DNA of 35,949 bases from an uncultured Methylococcaceae bacterium (lineage in GTDB: Bacteria > Pseudomonadota > Gammaproteobacteria > Methylococcales > Methylomonadaceae), in assembly GCA_903866825.1 (NCBI GenBank), contig CAIPPE010000234.1:1-35949 (forward strand), given 5' to 3'. Positions within the stretch are counted from its first letter, which is position 1, and every line of letters starts with the position of its first letter. A program made the translations under genes and the position numbers. The notes below the pieces were generated by a model, which was not told where the DNA came from, did not search any database, and saw nothing but the letters and a program-made list of their open reading frames with translations. Of this stretch, positions 24,935-34,194 are shown one piece after another.

Positions 24935-25827
24935 AACAGGAGGCTCAGGAGTTACACGATAAATTAAAAGCTGAAGCATGGCGGGTGAAGAATTTAGGTG
25001 CAAAACCCCGCTATACTTGGCAAGAGGCAGTCGTTAGGTGGCTCACTGAACAGAGCCATAAAAAGAGCATTGAAACTGATAAGGTAAGGCTACGTTGGCT
25101 GGATATGCACCTTAATAACTTCAAGCTTGATGAAATAACAAAACCCAAGATTGATGCAATCAAAAATGGTAAAAAAAATGAAGGTGTTAGTAATGCAACA
25201 GTTAATAGAACTTTGGCATTACTGCGTTCAATCTTAAATAGAGCGAAACATGATTGGGAGTGGCTGGATTCAACGCCTAATATCAGGCTATTTCCAGAAA
25301 AAGCGACAAGAATTAGATGGCTGTCACATGAAGAATCAGACAGGTTAATTGAGGAGCTGCCAGAACATTTGAAAGCAATGACATGCTTTACTTTAGCAAC
25401 TGGACTCCGTGAGAGTAATGTAACGGGCTTACAATGGAACCAGATAGATCTGCAACGCCGTTGTGCTTGGATTCATGCTGATCAAGCTAAAGGTAAAAAA
25501 GCTATTGCTGTACCGTTAAATAAGGAAGCATTAAAAATTATTGAACAGCAAATAGATAAACATGATACGCATGTATTTACTTATAAAGGCAACCCGGTCA
25601 CACGCGCTAATAACCATGCGTGGGAAAAAGCATTAATTCGGGCTAATATTACGGATTTTCGCTGGCATGATTTAAGACACACATGGGCAAGTTGGCATGT
25701 GCAAAACGGTACCCCTTTACACGTGCTTAAAGAACTGGGTGGATGGTCTGATTTAACAATGGTTTTGAGGTATGCCCACTTGTCAAGTAAACACCTTGAG
25801 GAATATGCAGGAAACTCAAACCTGTGA
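24844..25827 (+). CDS. int: Tyrosine-family site-specific integrase
   Basis: A 327-residue tyrosine recombinase with GAGGA 9 nt before the ATG. An N-terminal arm-type domain (MSIYKRKETWWIQF) and a SAM-like core-binding domain (about 57-150) precede the catalytic domain, with R189 in TGLRESNVTGL, a Lys near 219, H275 and R278 in WHDLRHTWASWH, W301 in GGWSDL and the nucleophile Y310 in RYAHLS. The full catalytic set is present, so it should be active. It ends 60 bp from the tRNA-Lys 3' end, matching an element that recombines into a tRNA gene. It is compact, like integrases of small islands, and lacks the longer form of SXT Int. Confidence 0.95.
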   Translation: MSIYKRKETWWIQFTAPDGSRVQQSAGTQIKQEAQELHDKLKAEAWRVKNLGAKPRYTWQEAVVRWLTEQSHKKSIETDKVRLRWLDMHLNNFKLDEITKPKIDAIKNGKKNEGVSNATVNRTLALLRSILNRAKHDWEWLDSTPNIRLFPEKATRIRWLSHEESDRLIEELPEHLKAMTCFTLATGLRESNVTGLQWNQIDLQRRCAWIHADQAKGKKAIAVPLNKEALKIIEQQIDKHDTHVFTYKGNPVTRANNHAWEKALIRANITDFRWHDLRHTWASWHVQNGTPLHVLKELGGWSDLTMVLRYAHLSSKHLEEYAGNSNL

Positions 25828-25846
25828 CAAATTTACTACAGGCGAT

Positions 25847-25879
25847 AAAAAAGGCTTAGCGAAAACCGCATAAGCCTTT
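25847..25879 (-). terminator. Intrinsic terminator between int and tRNA-Lys
   Basis: Minus-strand stem GGCTTA-TGCG with CGC-TAAGCC, followed by six U residues. It should end the tRNA-Lys transcript; on the plus strand it is followed only by UUUGAUUU and could act weakly for int. It lies on the element side of the tRNA 3' end, so the integrated element appears to supply the tRNA terminator. Confidence 0.7.
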
Positions 25880-25887
25880 GATTTACT

Positions 25888-25963
25888 TGGTGGGGCGTCC
25901 GAGGCTCGAACTCGGGACCCATGGATTAAGAGTCCACTGCTCTACCAACTGAGCTAACACCCC
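25888..25963 (-). tRNA. tRNA-Lys (anticodon CTT), with encoded CCA
   Basis: On the minus strand the 76-nt sequence starts GGGGTGTTAGCTCAG, has a D-arm, an anticodon stem-loop with loop CTCTTAA (anticodon CTT), TTCGAG in the T-loop and ends ...GCCCCACCA. The acceptor stem pairs GGGGTGT with ACGCCCC. Its 3' end faces the integrase, which is 60 bp away, so it is the likely attachment site of the element, and the full tRNA sequence is intact. An AT-rich TATAAT (25975-25980, minus strand) just upstream could be its -10. Confidence 0.95.
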
Positions 25964-26002
25964 TTATCTAGATAATTATATAACATTTTTGGACAATTAT
26001 CT

Positions 26003-26038
26003 TATCAAGATAAATTATTTTTATAATTTATCTTGATA
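26003..26038. repeat. Long AT-rich palindrome between tRNA-Lys and ubiC
   Basis: A perfect 16-bp inverted repeat (TATCAAGATAAATTAT) with a 4-nt TTTT loop. An overlapping alternative pairing (TTATCTT-atc-AAGATAA) shares its left arm, and a further direct TATCAAGAT copy lies just right of it. It may terminate ubiC transcription, but no U-tract is present. Confidence 0.5.
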
Positions 26039-26082
26039 CTGGGTCAATTTGACGCTGACATTATCAAGATCATAATACCCTA

Positions 26083-26643
26083 TTAACTCCGTATCACCTC
26101 TGGCAAAAAAAACTCACTGACCAGCATTCCCTTATGTTCAATCGCATAAATCGTGCGGCGTCCCCATATTGGCAGAATGATCCCTGTTTGCTCAATGATA
26201 GAGGGTCTCCAAGTCGGACGATCAATTAAAGTCACATCCATCGCTACACGCTCTAACTTAGGATAAGAAAAAATAACTTCGCCTAAAGGACGTGTACCCA
26301 ACTTGGATAAATTGCTTTTTGCAGTTTTAATAGTTGCTGAAGGAATTATGGTTCTTGCCAATATCAATGGCTTATCATTCACATGCAGTAACACTTCACG
26401 TATCAAACTGTAATGGTGTTCAGGTAACTTAAGTAAACGACGCTCACTTAGAAAAGGCGTTTGCCAACGATGAAACAAGATCTTAATAGCAACACCTGAA
26501 CCATAATAATTCCTCAACCGTTGTGTTAGTGAGTCCGACTCATAAGTCCATGATTGAACATTGATGGGTAATTTATGGCGTGTGCCTTGGCGATTTTCCA
26601 GCCATAAAGGTTCTTTGGTAAATAAAACACTTTGAGTAGTCAA
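26083..26643 (-). CDS. ubiC: Chorismate--pyruvate lyase
   Basis: A 186-residue protein of the UbiC family, which removes pyruvate from chorismate to give 4-hydroxybenzoate, the first committed step of ubiquinone synthesis. Family blocks seen are LARTIIPSATI, LGTRPLGEVIFSYP with the active-site Arg and Glu, and PIWGRRTIYAIEHKGMLVSE with an Arg and Glu near the end. It starts 6 nt after the recG stop and is read as the last gene of a ridA-recG-ubiC set. The length is close to the usual 165-190. Confidence 0.93.
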   Translation of the reverse strand: MTTQSVLFTKEPLWLENRQGTRHKLPINVQSWTYESDSLTQRLRNYYGSGVAIKILFHRWQTPFLSERRLLKLPEHHYSLIREVLLHVNDKPLILARTIIPSATIKTAKSNLSKLGTRPLGEVIFSYPKLERVAMDVTLIDRPTWRPSIIEQTGIILPIWGRRTIYAIEHKGMLVSEFFLPEVIRS

Positions 26644-26649
26644 ACTAAG

Positions 26650-28737
26650 CTAAACCTCTGCAAATTCAGTAGATGTTCCAAGCCAACGCTCACATAAGGG
26701 CTGTATGGCCTGAGGTGATAGCTTAAAAATCTGCTCACCAACCCGTGGGATATTATGCAGCAAATCAGCATCTCTTGCTAAGTCAGCAATTTTAAAGTTA
26801 ATAGCACCGGTTTGTCGTGTCCCCATCACTTCACCAGGACCTCGTAACTCCAAATCCTTTTCGGCTATTACAAAACCGTCATTACTATCCCTTAAAATAC
26901 CTAAACGCTCACGTGCCGTATCTGATAAGGGGGATTGATACATTAGCAAACAGTAACTATCTCCATCCCCCCGCCCTACCCTACCCCGTAATTGATGCAA
27001 CTGGGACAGCCCCAGTCGTTCTGGATTTTCAATAATCATTAAGCCCGCATTTGGGACATCAACACCCACCTCAATCACTGTAGTAGCAACTAACAAGTCA
27101 AGCTCATGATTTTTAAACAACTGCATGACCGCTTCTTTCTCACTACTTTTCATGCGCCCATGAATCAAAGCAACACGCACTTGAGGTAGTGCCAGTGTTA
27201 AAAGTTCAGCTGTTTTCTCGGCCGCCTCACATTCTAATACCTCTGATTCTTCAATTAATGTACAAACCCAATACACTTGCCGTTTTTTGCTCACCCAACT
27301 GTTAATTCGCTCAATAACCTCAGTACGGCGTTCTGATGGAATAACACTCGTGACAATTGGCTTTCTACCGGGAGGTAACTCATCGATAATAGAAATATCC
27401 AAATCAGAGTATTGTAACATCGCTAAAGTGCGGGGAATGGGTGTGGCTGTCATGACTAATTGGTGAGGCCTGATATTTCCTTGCTGACCTTTCTCTCTCA
27501 AAGCCAAGCGCTGATTGACGCCAAAACGATGTTGTTCATCAATAATCACCAGACCGAGTTGATGAAACAAGACACTTTCCTGAAATAATGCATGAGTACC
27601 AATAATAATATCGACTGTGCCATCAGCTAAATCTTGTAGAATTTCTTTGCGGGCTTTACCTTTAATTTGCCCCGTTAAAAATACTACGTTGACCTGAAAG
27701 GATTCAAACCACGCACTAAAATTACGCTTATGCTGTTCAGCCAATAACTCGGTCGGCGCCATCACTGCGACTTGATAACCTCCTGTTAACGCCAATAATG
27801 CCGCATAAGCAGCAACAACGGTTTTACCTGAACCGACATCACCTTGAATCAGACGCATCATTGGCTGAGGTAAACAACAATCTGCCTCAATTTCTGCAAT
27901 AACACGTTGTTGTGCCCCCGTGAATTTAAAAGGCAAGGCCTTTAGAAACTGCTCAACCAATGCCAACTTATTGCTTCCACCTAAAGCGGGTGCCTGCCAC
28001 GCTTTAGTTTTATTTCGGCTATTACATAAACTTAAATGATGGGCCAACAACTCTTCAAAAGCTAACCGTTTAAGTGCTGGAACACTTCGGTTAAGTAGTG
28101 CCTCAGTAGAAATGGAATCATCAGGTGCATGCAAAGTGCATATAGCTTCTGAAAGAGTCGGATAAGCATATTGTCTTAACGTCTGCTCAGGAATCCAATC
28201 GATTAATAACTGTGGCTGATTATGGCAAAGAGTTAAAGCCTGTTTGACTGCTTTTCTTATAGTGCTTTGACTCAAGCCCTCCGTTAAAGGATAGACAGGG
28301 GTTAAACGAGCTTCAGTAATATCGGCATCTGGATTAGAAATTATCTGATAATCAGGATGAACCATTTCCAAACCACCAAAACCATAACGCACTTCAGCAA
28401 AACAACTGATTAAAGTACCTGGCTTAAGCATGTTGTGTTGGTTAGCCGTAAAGTGAAAGAATTTTAGTGTGATAAGCCCTGTGTCATCCGCCACTTTACA
28501 CACTAAACTTTTTCTACCTTTAGATAAAATATCAACCAGCTCAACACGACCGCAAATAAGCGCAGTCATACCCACCGACAAAGAAGCAATTGGATAAACA
28601 CGCGTCCGATCTTCGTACCTTAATGGCAGGTGAAAAATAAGATCCTGAATAACACGAATACCCATCTTTTCTAAACGGACTTTAGTTTGGGCACCAACTC
28701 CAGCCAATACAGCAACAGATTGATTTAGATCATTCAC
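26650..28737 (-). CDS. recG: ATP-dependent DNA helicase RecG
   Basis: A 695-residue RecG. An N-terminal wedge/OB domain (about 1-200, with LAGVGAQTKVRLEKMGI at the start) is followed by the helicase core: Walker A GDVGSGKT (299-306), motif II DEQHRFGVNQR (400-410), MTATPIPRTLA, GRVGRG and the end domain with LRGPGEVMGTRQTG. RecG reverses stalled replication forks and rescues recombination intermediates. The length is usual. It stands 33 nt after ridA and just before ubiC. It is ordinary host sequence, outside the element. Confidence 0.97.
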   Translation of the reverse strand: MNDLNQSVAVLAGVGAQTKVRLEKMGIRVIQDLIFHLPLRYEDRTRVYPIASLSVGMTALICGRVELVDILSKGRKSLVCKVADDTGLITLKFFHFTANQHNMLKPGTLISCFAEVRYGFGGLEMVHPDYQIISNPDADITEARLTPVYPLTEGLSQSTIRKAVKQALTLCHNQPQLLIDWIPEQTLRQYAYPTLSEAICTLHAPDDSISTEALLNRSVPALKRLAFEELLAHHLSLCNSRNKTKAWQAPALGGSNKLALVEQFLKALPFKFTGAQQRVIAEIEADCCLPQPMMRLIQGDVGSGKTVVAAYAALLALTGGYQVAVMAPTELLAEQHKRNFSAWFESFQVNVVFLTGQIKGKARKEILQDLADGTVDIIIGTHALFQESVLFHQLGLVIIDEQHRFGVNQRLALREKGQQGNIRPHQLVMTATPIPRTLAMLQYSDLDISIIDELPPGRKPIVTSVIPSERRTEVIERINSWVSKKRQVYWVCTLIEESEVLECEAAEKTAELLTLALPQVRVALIHGRMKSSEKEAVMQLFKNHELDLLVATTVIEVGVDVPNAGLMIIENPERLGLSQLHQLRGRVGRGDGDSYCLLMYQSPLSDTARERLGILRDSNDGFVIAEKDLELRGPGEVMGTRQTGAINFKIADLARDADLLHNIPRVGEQIFKLSPQAIQPLCERWLGTSTEFAEV

Positions 28738-28770
28738 TGTGTACTGACTGAACGATTAATCTTCCAAAAA

Positions 28771-29175
28771 TCAAGAGGCAGGATAGTCTTGCGACTTCAA
28801 AAACATAACCCCATCCATTTCAACCGCTACATTTTTAGGTAACGCAGCCACACCCACAGCCGCTCTTGCTGGATAGGGTTCTTGAAAGTAACTCCCCATA
28901 ATTTCATTAACCAAAGGAAAATGAGAGAGATCCGTTAGAAATACATTAAGTTTAACAAAATCAGAGAAATCACCACCCGCCGCTTCTGCTACAGCTTTTA
29001 AATTCTCAAACACCTGAGTAATCTGGGTGGTAATATCCCCTTCCACAATAGTCATTGTTTCGGGAACCAAAGGAATCTGTCCTGAAAGATAAACCGTTTG
29101 ACCCACTTTTACGGCTTGAGAATAAGTTCCTATGGCTTTGGGTGCTTTATTAGTCTGGATAATTTCTTTAGTCAT
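28771..29175 (-). CDS. ridA: RidA-family enamine/imine deaminase
   Basis: A 134-residue RidA (YjgF/UK114) protein, which hydrolyses reactive enamine/imine intermediates released by PLP enzymes. Conserved segments are [20 protein letters not shown] at the start, then the C-terminal [20 protein letters not shown] with the family Arg and Glu. In many gammaproteobacteria ridA stands next to recG, often after spoT; here spoT is not in the window and icd lies on the other side. Confidence 0.93.
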   Translation of the reverse strand: MTKEIIQTNKAPKAIGTYSQAVKVGQTVYLSGQIPLVPETMTIVEGDITTQITQVFENLKAVAEAAGGDFSDFVKLNVFLTDLSHFPLVNEIMGSYFQEPYPARAAVGVAALPKNVAVEMDGVMFLKSQDYPAS

Positions 29176-29247
29176 TGGCTGATCCTAATGAGTCATATAC
29201 TAGCTGGTGGATTTTTAAATACGTTCAATCGGTACGTATTATATCGA

Positions 29248-30555
29248 TTATTGTTTAAGGTTAAAAAGACTCTCAATCAACACATCTGCAAATTCACTGC
29301 ATTTAACCTCAATCGCATTATCCATCAAGCGAGCAAAATCATAGGTCACTCGCTTACTTGCAATAGCCGCATCCATTGCATTAATAATGGCATCAGCCGC
29401 TTCAGTCCATCCCATATAACGCAACATCATTTCACCCGACAAAATTAATGAACCTGGATTTACTTTATCCAGATTGGCATACTTAGGGGCTGTGCCATGA
29501 GTCGCTTCAAACACAGCGGTACCGGTTGAATAATTAATATTACCGCCTGGGGCAATACCAATCCCTCCAACTTGCGCTGCCAAGGCATCAGATAAGTAAT
29601 CACCATTTAAATTCAATGTCGCAATGACATCAAAATCTTCTGGACGTGTTAATACCTGTTGCAAGGCAATATCCGCGATAGCATCTTTTATTAACACCCG
29701 CCCCTGAGCCAAGGCTGCTGCCTGTTCTTTGTTTGCGGCCTCTTCTCCTGACTGAGCTTTGGTTCTTTCCCATTGTGACCATGTATAGGTTTGATCAGGG
29801 TATTCCCGTTCTGCAAGTGCATACGCCCAATTACGAAAGGCACCTTCGGTAAACTTCATAATGTTACCTTTATGCACAATCGTGAGACTTTTTCGCTTCT
29901 GAAGCACACAATATTCAATGGCTGAACGAACCAAACGCTCAGTACCTTCCTGTGAAACTGGCTTAATACCAATACCTGATGTTTCTGGAAAACGGATTTT
30001 GCTAAATTGTTTGGGGAAGTTTTCCTGCAATAACTTCATAAATAATTTGTTATCATCGCTACCTTGCTCAAACTCCAATCCCGCATAGATATCTTCGGTA
30101 TTTTCCCTAAAAATGACCATATCTACGGCTCCAGGATTTTTAACCGGAGAAGGTACCCCTTTAAACCAGCGTACTGGACGCAAACAAACGTACATATCGA
30201 GCATTTGTCTCAGCGCCACATTCAAAGACCGGATACCTCCTCCAATCGGTGTAGTCAACGGCCCCTTAATAGAGACTAAAAAATCTCGACAGGCCGACAC
30301 CGTTTCATCAGGCAACCAAGTGTTAAACAGAGTATTTGCCTTTTCACCAGCATACACTTCAAACCAATGAATTCTTCTTTCCCCAGCATAAGCACTTTCA
30401 ACAGCGGCATCTAAAACACGTACCGTAGCTCGCCAGATATCAGGACCTGTCCCATCACCTTCAATATAAGGAATAATCGGGTTATTGGGTACAACCAATA
30501 GGCCATTTTGCATTGTAATCGGAGTACCACTGCCTTTGTAAACTGATTGACTCAT
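29248..30555 (-). CDS. icd: NADP-dependent isocitrate dehydrogenase
   Basis: Start taken at the ATG at 30555 ([10 protein letters not shown]), 8 nt after GAGGTG, giving 435 residues. It follows the E. coli Icd layout: [17 protein letters not shown], the phosphorylatable [64 protein letters not shown] and [16 protein letters not shown], whose KY...V residues mark NADP specificity. It oxidises isocitrate to 2-oxoglutarate and CO2 in the TCA cycle. The Ser in IRSLNV is that targeted by AceK in E. coli; aceK is not seen here. A promoter lies upstream (30608-30634). Confidence 0.96.
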   Translation of the reverse strand: MSQSVYKGSGTPITMQNGLLVVPNNPIIPYIEGDGTGPDIWRATVRVLDAAVESAYAGERRIHWFEVYAGEKANTLFNTWLPDETVSACRDFLVSIKGPLTTPIGGGIRSLNVALRQMLDMYVCLRPVRWFKGVPSPVKNPGAVDMVIFRENTEDIYAGLEFEQGSDDNKLFMKLLQENFPKQFSKIRFPETSGIGIKPVSQEGTERLVRSAIEYCVLQKRKSLTIVHKGNIMKFTEGAFRNWAYALAEREYPDQTYTWSQWERTKAQSGEEAANKEQAAALAQGRVLIKDAIADIALQQVLTRPEDFDVIATLNLNGDYLSDALAAQVGGIGIAPGGNINYSTGTAVFEATHGTAPKYANLDKVNPGSLILSGEMMLRYMGWTEAADAIINAMDAAIASKRVTYDFARLMDNAIEVKCSEFADVLIESLFNLKQ

Positions 30556-30607
30556 AGATAACACCTCAATTTAATGTTTAATACAAGGGATGTAACAATA
30601 GAGGAGA

Positions 30608-30634
30608 ATTATAGTCGTAACAGCGTCTAATCAA
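30608..30634 (-). promoter_or_regulatory. Sigma-70-type promoter for icd
   Basis: On the minus strand TTGATT, a 15-nt spacer, then a perfect TATAAT; the -10 lies about 50 nt before the icd start. The short spacer is not ideal. Confidence 0.5.
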
Positions 30635-30769
30635 GTAAAATATATACTAAAAAATGACCTATCTAACTATCACAACCGATAAGCTTGTAACCATTCATGC
30701 TTTTTATTGAAAAGTATCAAGTTTTCCCAGCATTGAAACTGCCAACAATCAACTATTCCGAGAAATCCC

Positions 30770-31447
30770 ATGCGCATTCTTATCGTTGAAGATGAAATAA
30801 CCCTCTGTAATCAAATCCAACAATATCTAGCGAATAAAGGTTTTGCTGTTGATACTGCCCATACGGGAGCAGACGGTTACTTCATGGGTAAAGAGTACCC
30901 TATTGATGTCGCTATTATTGATATTGGTCTTCCTGACTTTTCAGGTATAGAACTGATTAAACGCTTGCGTAAAGAAAAAGTCACCACGCCCATTTTAATT
31001 CTGACCGCCCGTAGTCGTTGGCAAGAAAAGGTTGAAGGCTTAGAGGCGGGGGCCGATGACTATTTGGTTAAACCTTTTCAATACGAAGAATTACTGGCCA
31101 GAATTAACGCGTTAATCAGACGTTCAGCTGGACAAGCGCATCCTGTATTAACTCATGACAACATCGAACTTAATACTATGGCACAAGAAGTCTTCGTTTC
31201 CGGCACAAAACTGGAATTAACTGCATTTGAATACAAGGTCTTAGAGTATCTGATGTTTCGTAAGGGCGAATTAATTTCAAAAACTGTTTTAACAGCCCAC
31301 ATTTACGATGAAGACTTCGATCGTGACAGCAATGTAATTGAAGTATTTATTGGTCGTTTAAGAAAAAAACTGGACCCAGACGGAACCCGCAAACCGATTG
31401 AAACATTGCGTGGTCGCGGTTACCGAATTGGATCTGGCGTTTCTTAA
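30770..31447 (+). CDS. PhoP-like OmpR-family response regulator
   Basis: A 225-residue regulator. The receiver domain carries the acidic pair E7/D8, phospho-acceptor D51 in IIDIGLPDFSG, a Thr in LILTARSRW and Lys in YLVKPFQYEE. The C-terminal OmpR-type winged helix (about 130-222) ends RKPIETLRGRGYRIGSGVS. It is coupled head-to-tail to the sensor kinase, which starts directly after its stop codon. Together with the kinase's PhoQ-like motifs this suggests a PhoP/PhoQ-type pair responding to envelope conditions such as divalent cations or antimicrobial peptides; the ligand is not shown by sequence. Confidence 0.9.
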   Translation: MRILIVEDEITLCNQIQQYLANKGFAVDTAHTGADGYFMGKEYPIDVAIIDIGLPDFSGIELIKRLRKEKVTTPILILTARSRWQEKVEGLEAGADDYLVKPFQYEELLARINALIRRSAGQAHPVLTHDNIELNTMAQEVFVSGTKLELTAFEYKVLEYLMFRKGELISKTVLTAHIYDEDFDRDSNVIEVFIGRLRKKLDPDGTRKPIETLRGRGYRIGSGVS

Positions 31448-32794
31448 ATGCGCAGAAAATCTCTAAGCTTTCGTTTATTAGTTACTGAAGGTTTTGTATT
31501 GGTAATATTCTTTACCTTCGTCGCCATAATTCTGGAGCAAGGCTTCCGTCACAGTGCCGAACAAGCATTAAAAGACCGATTACAAGTTCAGGTTTATGCG
31601 CTGTTATCCGCAGCAAAACTAAACGAATCTGGAGAACTAGTCATGCCTCCATTGCTCCCTGAGCCACGCTTTGAAACCCCTGGCTCTGGTTTATATGGAT
31701 TTATCCGACTCGCTAAAAAGGATACCGTATGGCGAACTCAATCGGCTATTGGACTCGAGGAACTAGTGCCTCCTAATGAATTAAGCGCAGGTATCTCAGA
31801 ATTTGTGGTCGTAAAACATGATCGTTATGCCGTCCATTCGGATGTCATTTTAAAAAGCAGCAATGGGATTGAGCGGGAGTTTATATTTACAGTGACTGAA
31901 GATGCACGGTTTGTAAGTACTCAAATCGAACATTTGAGAGATCTATTAAGAATATGGCTATTAGCAATAGGAGTAACTTTAGTCATTATTCAGTTTGTGC
32001 TTTTGCGCTGGAGCTTAAAGCCACTGCGCGACATAGTCACTGACCTTGAAGAAGTTGATCAAGGTCATAAAACACTTTTAGATGGGATTTATGCAACAGA
32101 ACTAGCTGGACTGGCCAGTAACCTTAATGCTTTTATCGTCCATGAGCGCGCGCAATTAGACAGATATAGAAATAACCTGGCTGATTTGGCCCACAGTTTA
32201 AAAACACCACTGGCTATATTACGTGGCTGTGTTGAATCTTTCAGTGATAACAAAGAAACGGTTCAAGAACAGATTTCAAGAATGAATCAAATTGTTGAAT
32301 ATCAATTACAAAAGGCGGCAGCTAAGGCGGAGCTTAAAGCGATTAAGACCATTGATATCTGTAAAGTGATTATGAAAATTAAATCCTCTCTCGATAAAGT
32401 GTATATCGATAAAGGCCTTAATTTTGAATTATCCATCCCTGAACAGCATTTAATCTATTGTGAAGAAGGCGATTTGTACGAAATCATTGGAAACCTGATG
32501 GATAACGCCTGCAAATGGTGTCATCACTCAGTCAAAGTTACCATCAATCTCAATCAGCGTAAAAACAGACGCAACTATGCTTTATTACTTCAGATTGAAG
32601 ATGATGGTCCAGGCATACCAGTCGGTAAATTTAATGACATCCTAAAAAGAGGCATCCGTGCAGATGAAAATATACACGGCCACGGTATTGGCGTCACCGT
32701 TGTCCATGAAATAATCAGCTTACTGGGCGGCACGCTTGAAGGCGGCACCAGTGCTCAACTGGGCGGCATGAGATGGAGTGTGTATTTACCGTAA
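31448..32794 (+). CDS. PhoQ-like sensor histidine kinase
   Basis: A 448-residue inner-membrane kinase starting immediately after the regulator's stop. TM1 is about 10-30, a sensor domain lies at about 31-165, TM2 about 168-188, followed by a HAMP-like region, the HisKA box LADLAHSLKTPLAIL (H249), N-box NLMDNACKWC (349-358), G1 box DDGPGIP (385-391) and G2 HGHGIGVTVVHEI (410-422). LAHSLKTPLA and DNACKWC are typical of PhoQ-like kinases. The sensor domain has no clear metal-binding acidic cluster beyond scattered Glu/Asp. Its TAA stop overlaps the next gene's ATG. Confidence 0.9.
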   Translation: MRRKSLSFRLLVTEGFVLVIFFTFVAIILEQGFRHSAEQALKDRLQVQVYALLSAAKLNESGELVMPPLLPEPRFETPGSGLYGFIRLAKKDTVWRTQSAIGLEELVPPNELSAGISEFVVVKHDRYAVHSDVILKSSNGIEREFIFTVTEDARFVSTQIEHLRDLLRIWLLAIGVTLVIIQFVLLRWSLKPLRDIVTDLEEVDQGHKTLLDGIYATELAGLASNLNAFIVHERAQLDRYRNNLADLAHSLKTPLAILRGCVESFSDNKETVQEQISRMNQIVEYQLQKAAAKAELKAIKTIDICKVIMKIKSSLDKVYIDKGLNFELSIPEQHLIYCEEGDLYEIIGNLMDNACKWCHHSVKVTINLNQRKNRRNYALLLQIEDDGPGIPVGKFNDILKRGIRADENIHGHGIGVTVVHEIISLLGGTLEGGTSAQLGGMRWSVYLP

Positions 32795-33681
32795 TGCGCA
32801 TTCCATTAACCTATCTTACTGTTGTGTTACTTTGGACAACCACCCCACTAGCCATCAAATGGAGTGGTGAAGGCCCGGGGTTTCTATTCGGTGTTACCGC
32901 CCGAATGAGCATTGGTACTGCCTGCTTATTATTGGCGCTCTTGTTCACTCGACAACCTTTAGCCTGGCATCCAAAAGCCTTGTTAACGTATCTTGCTGTG
33001 GCTTTACAAATCTATGGTTGCATGCTGCCAGTCTACTGGGCAGCTCAATTTATTCCGTCTGGCTGGATTTCAGTCATGTTTGGTTTAACGCCCCTTATAA
33101 CCGCGTTGTTAGCCGCCATTTTCCTGGGAGAGCGTAGCCTCACTCCAGGCAAATTACTGTCATATTGCCTGGGCATTGGGGGACTGATTGTTATGTTCGG
33201 ATCAGCCTTCCAATTAGGCCAGAGTGCGGTATTAGGAATGAGTGCAGTCCTGTTCTCCGCATTATTGCAAGCCGTCTGCTCGGTTTTGATAAAGTGCGTT
33301 GGCGCAAAGTTACCCGCACGCGATCAAGTCACCGGTGGTTTGTTAATCGCTTTACCCGCCTACCTGGTCACCTGGGGCTTAATTGACGGTCAATGGCCAA
33401 CATTATGGACACCCACCAGTCTGGCAGCGATTATTTATTTAGGTGTGATAGCAACCACAATAGGCTTTATATTCTATTTTTATCTACTAACACACTTATC
33501 AGCTACCCGCGTTGCATTAATCAGCTTGATCACACCTCTACTAGGTTTATTACTAGGACACCTCATAAACCATGAAACGCTCAGTCAAAAAATACTAACA
33601 GGCTCCGTATTAATAGTCTTAGCACTGATTATGCATGAGTTTTTTGAACGCCTTCCAGCCTTCAAATTTAAGCCTAAATAA
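32794..33681 (+). CDS. EamA-family (DMT) permease
   Basis: The ATG at 32794 overlaps the kinase stop (TAATG) and is preferred over the longer frame from 32773, giving 295 residues. Ten hydrophobic segments and the two-repeat EamA pattern are present: an N-terminal half beginning MRIPLTYLTVVLLWTTTPLA, GWISVMFGLTPLITALLAA, then LSATRVALISLITPLLGLLL as the second-half counterpart. Such drug/metabolite transporters export amino acids, nucleobases or other small molecules; the substrate cannot be told. The coupling puts it under control of the preceding two-component pair. Confidence 0.9.
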   Translation: MRIPLTYLTVVLLWTTTPLAIKWSGEGPGFLFGVTARMSIGTACLLLALLFTRQPLAWHPKALLTYLAVALQIYGCMLPVYWAAQFIPSGWISVMFGLTPLITALLAAIFLGERSLTPGKLLSYCLGIGGLIVMFGSAFQLGQSAVLGMSAVLFSALLQAVCSVLIKCVGAKLPARDQVTGGLLIALPAYLVTWGLIDGQWPTLWTPTSLAAIIYLGVIATTIGFIFYFYLLTHLSATRVALISLITPLLGLLLGHLINHETLSQKILTGSVLIVLALIMHEFFERLPAFKFKPK

Positions 33682-33835
33682 ACCCTGTGAACATTAATGA
33701 ACCTAGCATGACTGTTAGATCAATAATATTCTGTATTTAATTAAAATGTTTTTTGCTCTAGCTGTATTTTTAGTGCTACTATTTAGCCGTAGTTAAAGTT
33801 TGAGTCGGCTTCTTTATGGGGCTGGAATTTGCAAA

Positions 33836-33859
33836 GCCAACCTAAATTGGCGTTTTTTT
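33836..33859 (+). terminator. Terminator-like hairpin in the cspA 5' UTR
   Basis: GCCAA and TTGGC form a 5-bp stem (33836-33840, 33847-33851) followed by seven U residues, ending just 15 nt before the cspA start. An alternative stem, GGCT (about 33819-33822) with AGCC (33835-33838), would compete with it. This could end upstream transcription or act as an attenuator of cspA. Confidence 0.5.
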
Positions 33860-33874
33860 AGTTAAGAGTGTGAT

Positions 33875-34084
33875 ATGTCAGATCAAGTTGTAGGTACCGT
33901 TAAGTGGTTCAATGATGAAAAAGGTTTTGGATTTATTGAACAAGAAGGTGGCAAAGATGTTTTTGTTCACCATAGCGCAATTAATGGCACCGGTCGCAAA
34001 ACCTTGCGAGAAGGCCAAAAAGTTACTATGCAAGTAACTCAAGGTCAAAAAGGACCGCAAGCAGAGAATGTAACCCCCGCGTAA
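33875..34084 (+). CDS. cspA: CspA-family cold-shock protein
   Basis: A 69-residue cold-shock domain protein with RNP1 KGFGFIE and RNP2 VFVHHSAI, both intact. Csp proteins bind single-stranded RNA and DNA and melt mRNA structures at low temperature; some family members are constitutive. AAGAG lies 6 nt before the ATG. The leader contains a terminator-like hairpin. It stands alone between the EamA gene and rlmG, with a strong hairpin downstream (34104-34130). Confidence 0.95.
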   Translation: MSDQVVGTVKWFNDEKGFGFIEQEGGKDVFVHHSAINGTGRKTLREGQKVTMQVTQGQKGPQAENVTPA

Positions 34085-34103
34085 TACTCTCGAATATAAT
34101 CAC

Positions 34104-34130
34104 CCCTGGAGAGTCTTTGACTCTTTAGGG
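34104..34130. terminator. Hairpin between cspA and rlmG
   Basis: CCCTGGAGAGTC and GACTCTTTAGGG pair over 12 bp, with two G-U wobbles, around a TTT loop. It lies between convergent genes. A U-tract is missing on both strands, so the strength as an intrinsic terminator is uncertain. Confidence 0.5.
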
Positions 34131-34194
34131 ATGACTTATTGCTGACATATAGGAGAAAATAATCGAACATTTTCTTCAAAGCATATCTTTTTCC

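Noticed and set aside
1-25963. CRISPR array
   Set aside because: No regularly spaced direct repeats were seen anywhere in the window.
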